DNA of 64,000 nucleotides, from NCBI RefSeq assembly GCF_030704535.1, contig NC_081811.1, positions 7,544,001 through 7,608,000 of the forward strand, written 5' to 3'. The notes under the pieces are model-generated. The model saw only the letters and a list, made by a program, of their open reading frames with translations, did no database searches and was not told the DNA's origin. Positions 1 through 11,369 of this stretch are shown one piece after another (positions within the stretch are counted from its first letter, which is position 1; every line of letters begins with the position of its first letter). Origin of the DNA: Vitis vinifera (lineage: Eukaryota; Streptophyta; Magnoliopsida; Vitales; Vitaceae). A program made the position numbers and the translations under genes.

Positions 1-1397
1 TCTAATGTCAAAATTCACTTCCGCTCCCTCTCTCAACCGAAACTCACAACCCCTCTCTCTTTTAATTGAGGTCCAATGTTCACTCATCTTTTTCAAAACC
101 TATTCCTTCCTTTCTTATCTGAAAGTGGTTAATAGGAATGAAAAGGTTCTTAGTTGAACAAAACAAAAAACGGTCAACCTTCAATGAAAAATATTGAATA
201 ATCTCTTGACAGGGTAAGTGCTTTTTAAACATTTTTTAGGTAGCATTTAGAAATTTTATTGTGTTGTAATGATTTTTTGAGTGTGACTAGACTAGGATTA
301 ATTTTGTCTATGTTCTATTTTGGGCAAATTTTGTAACATCTAAGGGTTTATTGCAAACGAGTTTTTGAAGTGACTAGAATAGGGTAGAATAGGGTTAAGT
401 TTGATCTACTTTATATGAGTCATGGTGCAGGATTTTTTTGAAATATCTAAGGATTAAGATGTTGAATGACTTTTGTAGTGTGGCTAAACTAGATTAAGTT
501 CTGTTCTCTTTTTTTTTTTATCCTATTTTGGGAATTTATAATATAATTGGAATTTAATACATTAAATTGTTTTATGTGGCTCTTCAAGAGATAATGCATT
601 AGATTTTATGTTTTTGTTTTTTAATGATCTATGATCTATCTCCGTACATGTAACTTCCTCGCAAAAATCCTTTGAGCTTTTATTACTCCATTCTTCAATC
701 TTGTCGGACCCCAAACCTAGGTATAGTTGCAACAATATTAAAAGAACCAATTAACATATCTTAGTAAAAATGTATCAACTCATGCTTAGGTAAAACAAAT
801 ATGTTTGTGATCTTAGTACATTCTTCAATCTTGTCCCACCCCAAACTGTTTCTCAGTTTCCAAGACCTCTGCTTCTTTGTCTTAGGTAGGTGATGGAGTT
901 GGGAAGTTTTAGTCACTTTTGTTTGTGAGAGTTCAATTCCTTCCAATGCTCATTTCTCACTTAATTTGTTCTACATATGCCTTCATCAAAGGTTGCTTCT
1001 ATTAGGTCTTGTGTGATCAAATTGTCATTTTGATTTGGGATTTGGTTTGGGTTTCTTCAAATTGAGAAGCCTTTAAAATTATCTCTTAGTGTGAAAGAGT
1101 GGGGTTTAGGTTCATTTTTGGTTCCTCAAATTGTGAATTTACAAGAAAAACCATTTTCAAGTTAATCTTATCCATTATTATCACTCAAGAAGTTCAAGCT
1201 CGAGTACCATTATATGAAGATATGTATGCCTTCCAACAACATGTCATAAATTTTGTAAAGATTTATTTAAGGTATTTTTTTACATTTGGGATATGAAATT
1301 AATTTGTTTCCTAAATTAATGGTGGGTCAAGTCCAACTACCACTTTAAGGTTCCAAATTAGTGGTGAGTCATGTTGGAAAATATCTCAAATTTCTAA
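1..1397. other. AT-rich intergenic DNA, no gene seen
   Basis: No open frame here has a recognisable domain, and the short open frames on both strands look like chance. A short phrase containing 'cattcttcaatcttgtc' occurs twice (about 689 and 820), pointing to repeat-derived DNA. I see nothing else that can be supported. Confidence 0.6.
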
Positions 1398-1721
1398 CTA
1401 GTATAAATTCCTATAGACCCTCCATTTTATACCTTTAGCACAAGCCCTACTAAGTGTTTTTTTAATACTCCACAGCAATTCCTTGATGGCTTATTGCTAC
1501 TCATACAACCTACCTTTTCTGAGTCACCTTGGATACTTTGGTTGAGAGATTTATCTACCCCCCCTAGTATAAATTCCTATAAACCCTCCATTTTATACCT
1601 TTAGCACAAGCCTTACTAAGTGTTCTTTTAATACTCCACAGCAATTCCTTGATGGCTTATTGCTACTCATACAACCTACCTTTTCTGAGCCACCTTAGAT
1701 ACTTTGGTTGAGAGATTTATT
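1398..1721. repeat. 166-bp direct tandem duplication
   Basis: Two adjacent copies begin at 1398 and 1564, both with ctagtataaattcctata, and run to about 1563 and 1721. By eye they differ at only a handful of positions and keep the same order of phrases throughout. The near identity suggests a recent local duplication. No coding function is visible in either copy. Confidence 0.9.
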
Positions 1722-2535
1722 GGCCTAAGAAGAGTCTTCCAGGTATGGGTATTATAGGGTCTCTTGTTCAATTTGTTTATGATACTGCTCTTCTTTCTTT
1801 CATATTGATTTCTGGGTATTATTAACTTGCCTAAGAATGGATGGTGAAGACCACTTGTTTTAGAATCTGATTTTGGTCTTTTATTTGCCATTGTTATGCT
1901 TGTCCTTGTTTTTCCACAACTTTGCCCATAAAATGATTTGAATGAGGTTTTATCCTAGTTGCTTGATATTTGGAATTTATGCCTTTCCTTAGCTTTGAAT
2001 TCCATTATGGTTCTCTCTTTCGTTCATTAAGCCCGTTGATAACTCATGAAACGAGGCTTTGCACAATAAACTTTCAATTCACTTATTCTTGTTATGTTTT
2101 TGTCAGCGTTCTTTTATATATATATACTTCTCTGCTCTTGGTGTTTTTCTGTGGTATGCTTTGATTGGTGCATTTTTGTTTGAGAATGCAAACCTATGGA
2201 TAAAAAGCTATGATTATAAAGGCTTAGCCTTCAACGAGTCCCCGAGGAGATTTTTGCAGCTTGAGCCTAGATTAATATCTTATGTCATGGTTGGATACAA
2301 CAACTGGGTAACTATGCTTTAGAATATCACAAAGCCCTTATGGTGTGTCACACACCCCGATAGGCAACCTAGAGTTCGACTCGTGATGCCAGGTCAAAAG
2401 TTTGACCCTATTACACATATCCAAGTTGGCAATCAATCCTAATAACCTTATTTATTTATTTTTTGCAATAAATCAATACTAATCTTAAATTTATTAAACT
2501 AAGTGAGAAAAAAAAGGTTAATCTTAATAAGGAAA
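1722..2535. other. Intergenic DNA, no gene recognised
   Basis: Two overlapping plus-strand open frames (1970-2164 and 2059-2322) encode hydrophobic low-complexity peptides with no recognised family. They are not annotated as genes. A short GC-richer patch at 2340-2400 contains a B-box-like gttcgactc but no convincing A box. Confidence 0.5.
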
Positions 2536-3560
2536 ACACCCAAGAGGGGGGTAAATTGGGTTTTAAAAAATCTTTTTCAAACACAGTAAATTCAAGCAAA
2601 AGAAATACCTCCTCAAGCTCCTAACTGGGTGAGGGTTTCACTATACTTGAAGTTTCAACCAAACTTCTAACACCTTTACACTTGAATTTCGACTCCAATG
2701 GGCTCTTACATAATCTCTTCAAGTCTCTACTCATTTGAAGATTTTAACACTCAAATAACACATTTAAATCTCTCAATCTAGCTCAATAAAGGCTCAAATA
2801 CAACTCAAATGTTAGGATGAATAACAAGGCTGCACTAAGGAATATGCAATTAGAGGTTTAATGCACCAAGTAAAGAATGAGAGCTTGTAAGGCAAGAACA
2901 AGTAGGTAAACAAATAAATGCAAGTGTTATTATGCTCATAAATGAAGTGGAGCTCTCAATTTATAGGTTTCTAGCCTCAAGAGCCAAAATGCCAAAAAAC
3001 AACCTCAACCAATCAAACTGGAGTCAACCAGTTGACTAGCCGTTAGGCAATAAATGCATGGCAGGTGATCGTTAGGCCTCTACCAAACCTCGACCAAGAA
3101 GGCATAGTCATAGACTAGGAATGCAAGGCTATTGGAAGACAAAGAAGATTTTTTGCATCTCTTGATCGAACCTCAACCAAGAAAGTATAACCAATTGACC
3201 AGTACCTTAACCGATTGAGCCGATTGACCAGTGTCTTGACCAATTCACCATTTTTAGCTTGTAAACCTATCTTTTTCTATTTCTTTCCCTTTTAACACTT
3301 AGGCAAGGTCTTTAGGTAAATGAATATGTCAATTTTGAATTGATTTGTCTAAGGTTCATTTGATAAAACTTGGGTTTTAATGGAAATGTAACTTTAATGC
3401 ATAAACTGAGTTTTTAAAGATGCATAAAATGATATGAAAATCTTAAGTGCACTCATGCATTCAACTTACATATGTTTCATATGATTAAAAGGTCTTTCAT
3501 TTGTCTTGATCTTGTATCTATTGGGTCTTTTGATAAATTTCCAAACTAACACTTGATTTT
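2536..3560 (-). mobile_element. Probable LTR-retrotransposon fragment
   Basis: The phrase around 2536-2560, which includes caagaggggggtaaattggg, resembles the reverse complement of the terminal phrase common in plant copia LTRs and their flanking leader. The next kilobase is low-complexity with short imperfect repeats (variants of gaccagt, cgattga, caaccaa around 3000-3250). No coding sequence or paired LTR was found. This is family-level pattern recognition and is weak. Confidence 0.35.
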
Positions 3561-4380
3561 TTTTTTAATTCAAAATGATTAGCAACTTAACCATGGTTTG
3601 TTATTATCAAAACACAATTAGGAGAACCCTTGGACTAAAACTAAGATTTGCTATATGATTTTTTTCCAAAACCAACCATCGCCTATTCACAAGTATAGTA
3701 AATCCACCAATCACCTTACCACCTAAGGTGATAACCCAAATATTTACAATAATCTCTAAGTCAAAAATATTTCTAAAATGTTTTACTAACTAACAAAATA
3801 TAATTTAAGCTATAAAAGTCCATATAACTCAAATTAGTATATGCCAAAAAAGGTAATATAAATTAAAAACAACCATTATTATTGTTCTATTACTTTCTAG
3901 GGCTTTTTGGAACACTTTCTAATCTTCTTGTGGTTCCTTAGAAACTATATCTGCATTCAAAAATTTTAGAAAATAAAGGGGTGAGCATTTTCACATTGCT
4001 CAATATGGTGTCTTACGCCCAAATGGATTAAAAAATTTAAGTCAATAGAACACAATCATATGTCAAAATATAATATTACATCTACATTGTGTATATTAAA
4101 TAAAACCTCAACCATGCAAATTTAAACCAATCAAAATTATCACTCTTCTCATTCAATCATATGTATAACATATCAAACAATTCTAAATTTACGAATTAAA
4201 TAAGTCATTTCTCTAATAATAGATCTTTTCTTTTCATTTTTGCCCTCTTTGAAGTCATTTTATTCTCGTTTCCATTTCATACAACCATTTCTTCAATTTT
4301 TCTTTTCCTTCACACAACCATAATGCATATGAAATAAAATAAACTCATTTGTTATCATCCACAATGTTTCAGGATATAAT
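3561..4380. other. AT-rich intergenic DNA
   Basis: No open frame with recognisable content and no structural repeat that I can support. It leads directly into the degenerate tandem array that starts at 4381. Confidence 0.5.
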
Positions 4381-4830
4381 TTTTATTTACTCCAAACATG
4401 CTCAATAATTCCAACAACCAACACAACAATTTCTCTTCAATTAAATCACGACAAACATAAAAAATTAAAAAATTTAAAAAAAATTCACAACACTTCATTT
4501 ATCATCAAAATATAGTCTAAGGTACCCAAATTATATAAATTTCATTTATTCCCAACATATTCAATAATTTTCAACAACCAACACAATAATTTTTCTTCCA
4601 TTAAATAATTACAAATATCATTAAAAAAATATCCATATTAACCCATATATCATCAAAAATGCAACCTAACCATAACCATATAAATTTTATTTGCTTCAAA
4701 CTTGCTCAATACCTCTCAATAATCAATACAACCATTTTTCTTTAGTTAAATCACCACAAACCTAAAAAAAAATTAAATAAAAATAAACAAAAAAGAAAAA
4801 CTTCATAAATAATCCATAAATCACAATAAA
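4381..4830. repeat. Degenerate ~150-bp tandem array, three copies
   Basis: Three diverged units begin at about 4381, 4541 and 4685. Each opens with a ttYatttaYtcc-like phrase, then 'aac(at/tt)(g/a)(c/t)tcaata', then 'caacaaccaacacaa'-type sequence, then a phrase like tttctYttYaRttaaat, then an A-rich stretch. The shared order of phrases, not identity, shows the relationship. Spacing is about 160 and 144 bp. Simple ataa repeats follow at 4825-4850. Confidence 0.6.
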
Positions 4831-6538
4831 TAAATAAATAAATAAATAACCCTAACAATAATCATATTTCAAATAGCATAAAGAATAGCTCAAATAGCAC
4901 GTATTCATCTTCCAACAACCAAATCTATGATTTTTTTTTTTAAGAAAATACATTAAATAAAAATTTTACAGTTAAACCACCCTACCTTAAATTAGAAAAT
5001 CTAACTGTTGAAACTAAAATCCAACTCTGTAAAAATGTTCCTCGTGACAAATTGAACTCCCTCTCAAAATTTGATATAGATCGAAGCACATTTGGTAGGT
5101 CAAAATGAGGGTTTTCCATCATGGAAAAGTAAAACCAACGGTCATGCACTACATCTCCCTCTCTTATTCTTTTCTTTTTCTTTTTCTTTTTTTCTTTTCT
5201 GGTAATGACTTTTCACACCACTTTGATGTCCACTCTATATATATATATTATTATTACAAATTCAAAATATCATGCATATCCCTTTTAATAAATTAAACTA
5301 CTATTCTTTATTTCATATTCTACAATTATAAATTATACTTAACTTATGATTTTTTAGCTTACAAAAAATACCACTATATTCTTAATTAAATTTACTATAA
5401 GTTTGCTCTTCAAAAAAATATAATTTGACTTTAATTACCTGAAGCATTTTTTTACTTTGAAATTCACTTAGGACATGACTCCATTAACTATTAAAAAAAC
5501 AATTTCATAAAATTTCTAAAACATAAAATAATTCTTTGACATCCAAGAAGTTGAAATTCATAATAATCTTTAACTCGTTAATTTTACCAATATTTATTTA
5601 CCACCAACATTTAAGCAATATTATGAAACTTAATTCCATCAATTATTTAATCAATCAATTTATAATAATCAAATTCTCAACCATTTAGTATAATTTTTAT
5701 TTAATTTACTCCATTTGTCAAATCCCTCAATTGAATCAAACTTTCAAAAGTTAAATTCAATAAATTCACATTTAATTAATTTACCTTTTTGTATACTTTT
5801 CTAAATTCATATATCATAATTTAGTCTTAATTTAATTTCAATTTTATTTTATTTGATGTTTTATAATTCTATAATGTTTAATTATGATTGATTGATTTTT
5901 CGTTGTTTATTGCATCAAAACACAATTTATAACCTAATTCACTATTTTAGAATAGCTTGTACCTGATCAACAATGATTTTAGTACAAACTGCTGTTGTAT
6001 AGTGGTTTTTAGGTGTCATCCACTAAGATGGATTATTTTGGGTAATTAAGGCCTGAATGGGAGGAAAAGAAATTATTATGATCAAGTGAAATTGGTTTAA
6101 CAATTCATGATGAAAATCAAAATAACAATGATTTCAAATTTGAAAGAACAATAAAAAGTAAAACAAGAGAAAATTAATAGGAAAAGAAATTCTCGGAGTT
6201 AGGATTTTCTATAAAGCAATTTCTATGGTGAATAGATGTTGAGATCTATTTTTCATCAAGTTAGATTAAAAACCTAAATTCTCATCTAAACTAATTTTAA
6301 ATTTGACTTTAAGTCTATAGCTAATTTATCTTCAAATTAGGTTATTTAATCCAAGAGATCAATTTAATCTATATATTCAATTCATCTTAAATCATCTTCT
6401 AATGATTCATACAATGCAACTATTCGATCTCATCAAATCTAGCTTTAAGAATTTAATGAATCTATCTAGTTTGCAATGTAATAGTCATTCAAGATAATTT
6501 TATTATTATAAATTTAATGAATCTACCTAGTTTGCAAT
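4831..6538. other. AT-rich intergenic DNA left of the copia element
   Basis: No gene recognised. At 6450-6478 and 6511-6539 a phrase of about 28 bp (tttaatgaatctaYctag followed by tttgcaatg) is directly repeated 61 bp apart. The second copy abuts the broken outer end of the left copia LTR. Confidence 0.55.
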
Positions 6539-6792
6539 GAAATTATAGGTATGAAGCTGCAAGTATAATGAAGAAAAGTTGCAGATATGACACAGAGAAG
6601 CTGGTCAATTTTATTCCATTTGAAATGAGACATTTATACAAGAAAAATAACAAATTCTTCCTATCTTTCATGCATATTTATTTAGGCTATTACACTTGTT
6701 TTTGAAATTTAAAACAAACGAAGTCATAACAAACTTGAGCTAATCTTCAGCAAAGACTAAGTCTTCAAGGCTTGGAATTTTGAATGCCAACA
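6539..6792 (-). repeat. 3' LTR of the minus-strand copia element
   Basis: This is about 254 bp and aligns along its length with 10829-11362 once the MITE in that copy is removed. By eye there are about 18 differences. On the minus strand it starts TGTTGGCATT. The expected CCAACA end is missing, so the last few bases are lost and no target-site duplication can be read. A polypurine-like tract (minus-strand AAGGAGGAG) lies just inside it at about 6800-6812. Confidence 0.9.
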
Positions 6793-7568
6793 ATTGAACA
6801 CTCCTCCTTGGCATCCGAATGACAAACACCTATCTTCTGCTTAAGAGCTTCAAACCTTTCCATTGGTAAAGGCTTTGTGAATATATCTGTGAGTTGATTT
6901 TCAGATGAACAATGAACAAGTAACACTTCATTAGATTGTTGAACTTCTCTAATGAAATGATATTTGATCTTAATATGCTTTGTTCGACCATGAAACACAA
7001 GATTTTTTGAAATTGATACTGTAGAAATGTTGTCACACATAATGTTGGTTGCTTTAACCTGCTTTTGCCCCAAGTCTTTCAATATTTTTCTTAACCATAA
7101 AGCTTGATTTACAATAGATGCAGCAGCAATGTATTCTGCCTCTACTGTGGATTGGGTTGTGGTTTCTTGTTTCTTTGAGCTCCAAGTGAAAAAACCTGAG
7201 CCTAGGGAGAATAAGTACCCTAAAGTACTTCTTGAATCATCAACACAACCTCCCCAATTGCTATCGGAGTAGCCTAGCAGCTTCAAATCACCTTCTGCAA
7301 ATTTTGAAAATTGAACTCTAAGAGCAACAGTTCCCTTGATGTACCTTAATACTCTTTTAGTTGCCGAAAAATGTTTCTAACTTGGTGAGTGCATGAACCT
7401 GGAAAGCACACTAACAGCAAACAGTATGTCAAGTCTGCTAGCTATTAGGTATAAAAGGCTACCAATTAAGCTTCTATATAAGCCTTCATCTATTTTCTCG
7501 AAGTTGTCATCCTTGCTTAACTTCTCGTTGGTTGTCATAGGAATAGACATAGGCTTGCAATCTTGCAT
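6765..7568 (-). pseudogene. copia RNase H and end of reverse transcriptase
   Basis: This is the C-terminal part of the copia polyprotein. The upstream half carries IPM..NEKLS and YRSLIGSLLYL, the connection region typical of copia RT. The downstream half is RNase H, with the acidic residues visible in [13 protein letters not shown] and MCDN and the conserved tail [10 protein letters not shown]. An in-frame TAG at 7374-7376 splits it, and it is out of frame with the upstream RT because of the slip at the T-run 7575-7582. The stop falls at 6765, inside the edge of the LTR, which is common for copia. Confidence 0.9.
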
Positions 7569-7574
7569 TTTAAA

Positions 7575-9261
7575 TTTTTTTTAGCATATCCATAGCATAC
7601 TTTTGTTGGCATATGAAAATTCCTGAACGTGACTGCATCACTTCCATTCCCAAAAAATACTTCATGACTCCAAGATTGGTCATTTCAAAGACTTTGTTCA
7701 TCTCATCCTTGAAGCTTTAAATTAACTCGAGTTGATTTCCTATTACAAGCATGTCATCTACATAAAGAGAGACTATTAAAAGTTGGACATCATCAGTTTT
7801 TACATATAAGGTTGCTTCACTCTGACTTCTAACAAAACCAAGTATAGTCAAATGCTTGTCCATGGTTTCATACCAAGCCCTGGGGGCTTGCTTCAAGCCA
7901 TACAATGTCTTTCTTAGAAGGTACACATAGTCCTCTTTGCTTGGAGCCACAACCCCATCTGGTTGCTCTACATATGTCTCTTCATCAACAAATCCATTTA
8001 AGAAGGCAGATTTAACATCTAGTTGATGAATATGCCAAGAATTTTGAGCAACAAGTACAAAAAGTAGCCTGATAGTGGCATACCTTGCCACAGGAGCAAA
8101 AGTCTCCTGATAATCAACACCATACTGTTGAGCATATCCCTTCACCACTAGCCTAGCTTTGTGCTTGCATATCAAACCATCAGGATTGAGTTTTGTTTTG
8201 AAAACCCATTTCACTCCGATCATCTTGTGATTTTTGGGTCTCTCCACAAGCTGCCAAGTTTCATTCTTGTTAATCATCTTCATTTCTTCTTGCATTGCTC
8301 TCCTCCACACTTCAAAATCTTTGGCTTCTACATAACTTGTTGGTTCAATTATTGTTGAATTGCACCTTTGATAAATGTCCTCCAAGCTTCTTGTGCCCCT
8401 CACTGAAAAATCATCTACGGATTCAAAAGTTTGAAAATCTTCATGATTATTGAAGTCGACATCAAATTGTGCATCTTTTTTATTTTTCCAAACCCAAACT
8501 GTCATTTCATCAACTTTTACATTCCTGCTCAAGACAATTTTGTTAGTTTGCAAACAAAATATTCTATAGCCCTTAGTTGATGTCCCATAGCCAATGAGAA
8601 TGCCCTTCTGAGCTCTGCTATCCAGCTTGCTTCTTTTAGGTTCTGGTACATGATAATAGCATATTCTTCCAAATATTTTAAGATGTTTAACAAAGAGCTT
8701 GACACCATACCATGCTTCATATGGTGCTTTGTTCTTCAAGGATTTTATAAGCAATCTATTCAGCAAATATAAAGAGGTGTTAACTGCCTCTACCCAAAAA
8801 TTACTTGGCATTTTTTTTTCAAATAGAAGACACCTGGCCATCTTCATTATGGTTCGATTCTTCCTCTCTGAGACACCATTTTTTTGTGGAGTGTATGGGG
8901 TTGTTAGCTGATGTTTGATGTCTGCAGTGCTACAAAACTCAACAAATTGATTTGAGGTATATTCCATACCATTGTCGGACCTTAAGATTTTAATGCTCAA
9001 GTTGCTTTGATTTTCTACAAGGGCTTTGATTTGTTTGAAAACAGAGAAAACTTCATTCTTTAGTTTGATAAAATATACCCAACACATTCTGGTATAGTCA
9101 TCTATAAAGAGAATGAAGTATTTGTTACCACTGAAAGAAGTTGTTTTCATGGGACTACAAACATCGATGTGTATGAGTTGAAGTTTTTCGGTGGCTCTCC
9201 ATGCTTGATTATTTTTGAATGGCAACCTTGCTTGTTTGCCTTGTTGACAAATCTCACATAT
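7575..9261 (-). pseudogene. copia integrase core and reverse transcriptase
   Basis: The minus-strand open frame covers 9225 to 7717, with flanking sequence in the same frame. Integrase core comes first. Its catalytic triad is visible as D in HIDVCSP, D in RSDNGMEY and E in NGVSERKN. Reverse transcriptase follows, with WVFKTKLN, YQETFAPVAR, QLDVKSAFLNG, LYGLKQAPRAWY and the active-site LYVDDM. A TAA at 7714-7716 interrupts it just after the YVDD region, and a one-base slip in an eight-base homopolymer at 7575-7582 shifts the rest. A stop at 9259-9261 separates it from the integrase zinc-binding part. Confidence 0.93.
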
Positions 9262-9891
9262 TTAAGCTTCATCACATACGTTTCGCATGTCTTCCACCAG
9301 CTGAAGTTTTTTTAGCTTTACTAAGTTCCTTTGGTTGTAGTGTCCAAACCGTTTATGCCATAGGTCTAAAACACTTTGAGTAACTCCAGCATATGCATAT
9401 TCAACAGCATTTTCCCAATTGATGGCAAAGCTCTTGCTTTTCATCTTCACACAAAAAAATTTCTCTCCATAGGGATCAAAGATGATGCACTGGTTGTCTT
9501 TGAATTGTAGGGAATATTGCTTTTCAAGCATTTGACCTACACTCAGTAGATTTTGACTAATATCAGGTAGAAATAACACATCAAAGATGAGCTTGATACC
9601 TGAATTTGTTTTGACAGCAATCGTGTCCCTTCCCTTGACATCCACGTATCCACCATTGCCAACTTTCACCGTAGAGTTGTAGGTTTTGTCAAGGTCATTG
9701 AATATTATAGCATTGTGACACATGTGGTGTGTGCATCCACTATTAATGAGCCAAGCATTATAAGAGTCTTGACTTGAGAAACATGATGCTACAAAGAGTT
9801 TCTCCTCCTACAAATCTGCATCAGCAACTTGTGTTTGCTAAGATTGAGGACCTTTATTTTTATATTTGCAAACTTTGATAACATGCCTAAG
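9262..9891 (-). pseudogene. copia protease and integrase zinc-binding region
   Basis: Same frame as gag. Reading from 9891, the protease active-site phrase is WLINSGCTHHM (about 9726-9758), where copia proteases have D-S-G. The catalytic Asp codon is AAT (Asn), so the protease should be dead. The gag-pre-integrase segment follows, with the histidine pair of the integrase HHCC finger (LWHKRFGHYN). The cysteine pair (CEICQQGK) lies just beyond the stop at 9259-9261. Additional in-frame stops occur between about 9800 and 9890. Confidence 0.85.
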
Positions 9892-10725
9892 CTATTTGTA
9901 GTTGCTGCACATTGCGTCCAGCCTCCACCAATAGTATTTCTCTAGATGCGTAGTCTTCTTGCAATGTGAGCAGGTTGGATATTTCTTCTGTTGGGGCCCT
10001 TCTTTGCTGCTCTTCTCTCTACTTTTACTTTTCTTCTTGCTAAACTGATTTTTTTCTTTATTAGATTGTAGGGTATGCATCTGAAAAGCACCATCTGTGA
10101 CGTTCTCTTGCCTCAAAGCTCTTCTTTACTCTTGTGCTTGGAGTGCGTTCATTAGTTCAGTAAGTGAAATTTGTGAAAGGTCCCTAGATTTTTCAAGAGA
10201 TGAAATCTTGGACTCAAACCTCTCAGGAAGTGTCACAAGAACCTTCTCCACGATCCTTGCATTATGAAATTCTTCACCAAGCGACTTGATTTTGTTAACA
10301 ATCAAAGCTATTTTGTCAGAATACTTGGTGATAGTTTCATCTTCTTGCATGGTTAAAGACTCGAAGTCCCTTTTCAAATTCAGCACTTGCATTTGTTTGG
10401 TTCTATCACTTCCTTGATACTCCAATTTAAGCTTGTCCCAAGCTTCTTTGGTTGCCCTGCAATTCATAATTCTATGAAATACTAAGTCAGCAACTGAATT
10501 TTGGATTAAAGTCTTAGCTTTAAACTTTTTAGTCTTTTCGTCAGTATGAGCTTTGATTTGTGCTAAGGTAGGATTCATCGGAAGTGGAGCTATTGGTTTG
10601 TCTTCAGCTACAACTTCCCAAAGATCAAATGCTTTCAGGTACGTTTGCATCTTTACGGACCAAATTTGATAGTTTTCTCCAGCAAAGATTTGAGGAGCTA
10701 ACAAAGAGATGCTATCAGTTGCCAT
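9892..10725 (-). pseudogene. copia gag (UBN2 type) with degenerate zinc knuckle
   Basis: The N-terminal part (10725-10126) has the retrotransposon gag fold typical of plant copia: F.GENYQIWSVKMQTYL, then KEAWDKL, LKRDFESL, and LPERFESKISSLE. A TAA at 10123-10125 replaces what should be a sense codon (context QAQE-stop-RRALRQE), and the frame is unchanged across it. The C-terminal part contains a CCHC-like knuckle CSHCKKTTHLEKYYW, in which the last Cys has become Tyr. ATG at 10725 is the natural start, shortly after the primer-binding site. Confidence 0.92.
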
Positions 10726-10800
10726 TTTCTAGTGTGGTTTCAAATGGGTTATGAGGTGAATTTTCTTGGTTTTCTCTCAAAACACAGGTCCTATAAGATC

Positions 10801-10821
10801 AACTGTGGCTCTAATACCAAT
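10801..10821 (-). other. Primer-binding site (initiator tRNA-Met type)
   Basis: On the minus strand, directly after the 5' LTR terminus CCAACA, the sequence reads ATTGGTATTAGAGCCACAG. It matches the usual plant copia PBS TGGTATCAGAGCC with one change. It fixes the inner LTR boundary at 10822 and the strand of the element. Confidence 0.85.
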
Positions 10822-11362
10822 TGTTGGAGAAATTACAGGTATGAAGCTACAGGTATAATGAAGAAAAGCTGCAAATATGACAGAGAGAAGCTGATCAATT
10901 TTATTCCATTTGAGATGAGATGTTTATACAATAAAAATAACAAATTCTTCCTATCTTTCCTGCATATTTATTTAGGTTGTTACACCTGTTTTTGAAATTT
11001 AAAACAAACTAAGTCATAACAAACTTGAGCTAATCTTCAGCAAAGACTAAGGTGGTGTTTGTTTTTTTAGCTTTTTACTGAAAGCAATTTAGTTTTAGAA
11101 TTTAGGTTGTTTGTTTTTCTACTTTTTCATGACTTATTATAAACTTTTTACTAAATAGAAAAAGTCAAAATATGTAGCTTTTTCTAAATAAAAAAAATAA
11201 CATATTGGTTTTTTTTACTTTTTAATATTTAATATAAATAAAATACTACAAAAACAAGCAACCTAATATTTAACACTATTAAGCATTAAGGTTCTATTTA
11301 GAATTAAGTAAAAAAACAAACACCACCTAAGTCTTCAAGGCTTGGAATCTGGAATGCCAACA
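10822..11362 (-). repeat. 5' LTR of the copia element, interrupted by a MITE
   Basis: The LTR has the TGTTGG...CCAACA ends expected of copia and is about 261 bp once the 277-bp MITE and its 3-bp target duplication are removed. It aligns with the 6539-6792 LTR and is adjacent to the primer-binding site. The MITE is absent from the partner LTR, so it arrived after the retrotransposon inserted. Confidence 0.93.
11051..11327. mobile_element. Tourist/PIF-Harbinger-like MITE nested in copia LTR
   Basis: A 277-bp non-coding element with 19-bp perfect terminal inverted repeats: GGTGGTGTTTGTTTTTTTA at 11051-11069 and its reverse complement at 11309-11327. It is flanked by TAA on both sides (11048-11050 and 11328-11330). 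The partner LTR shows the empty site with a single TAA (gactaagtc). A 3-bp TAA duplication and a GG...TGTTTG terminus are the signature of Tourist-like MITEs moved by PIF/Harbinger transposases. It has no coding capacity. Confidence 0.93.
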
Positions 11363-11369
11363 ACTGAAT

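Larger units (their letters stand above)
6539..11362 (-). mobile_element. Ty1/copia LTR retrotransposon, decayed, minus strand
   Basis: The element is 4.8 kb, including a 277-bp MITE insertion, with an LTR at each end. On the minus strand it runs: 5' LTR, primer-binding site complementary to initiator tRNA-Met (TGGTATTAGAGCC just after the LTR; usual form TGGTATCAGAGCC), gag, protease, integrase, reverse transcriptase, RNase H, polypurine tract, 3' LTR. This is the order of copia elements. At least four in-frame stops and one frameshift break the polyprotein, so it cannot be autonomous. LTR divergence of about 7% by eye suggests insertion millions of years ago. Confidence 0.95.

Noticed and set aside
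2340..2400. Possible SINE or tRNA fragment (gttcgactc)
   Set aside because: Only a B-box-like phrase is visible, with no A box at the right distance and no poly(A)/poly(T) tail.
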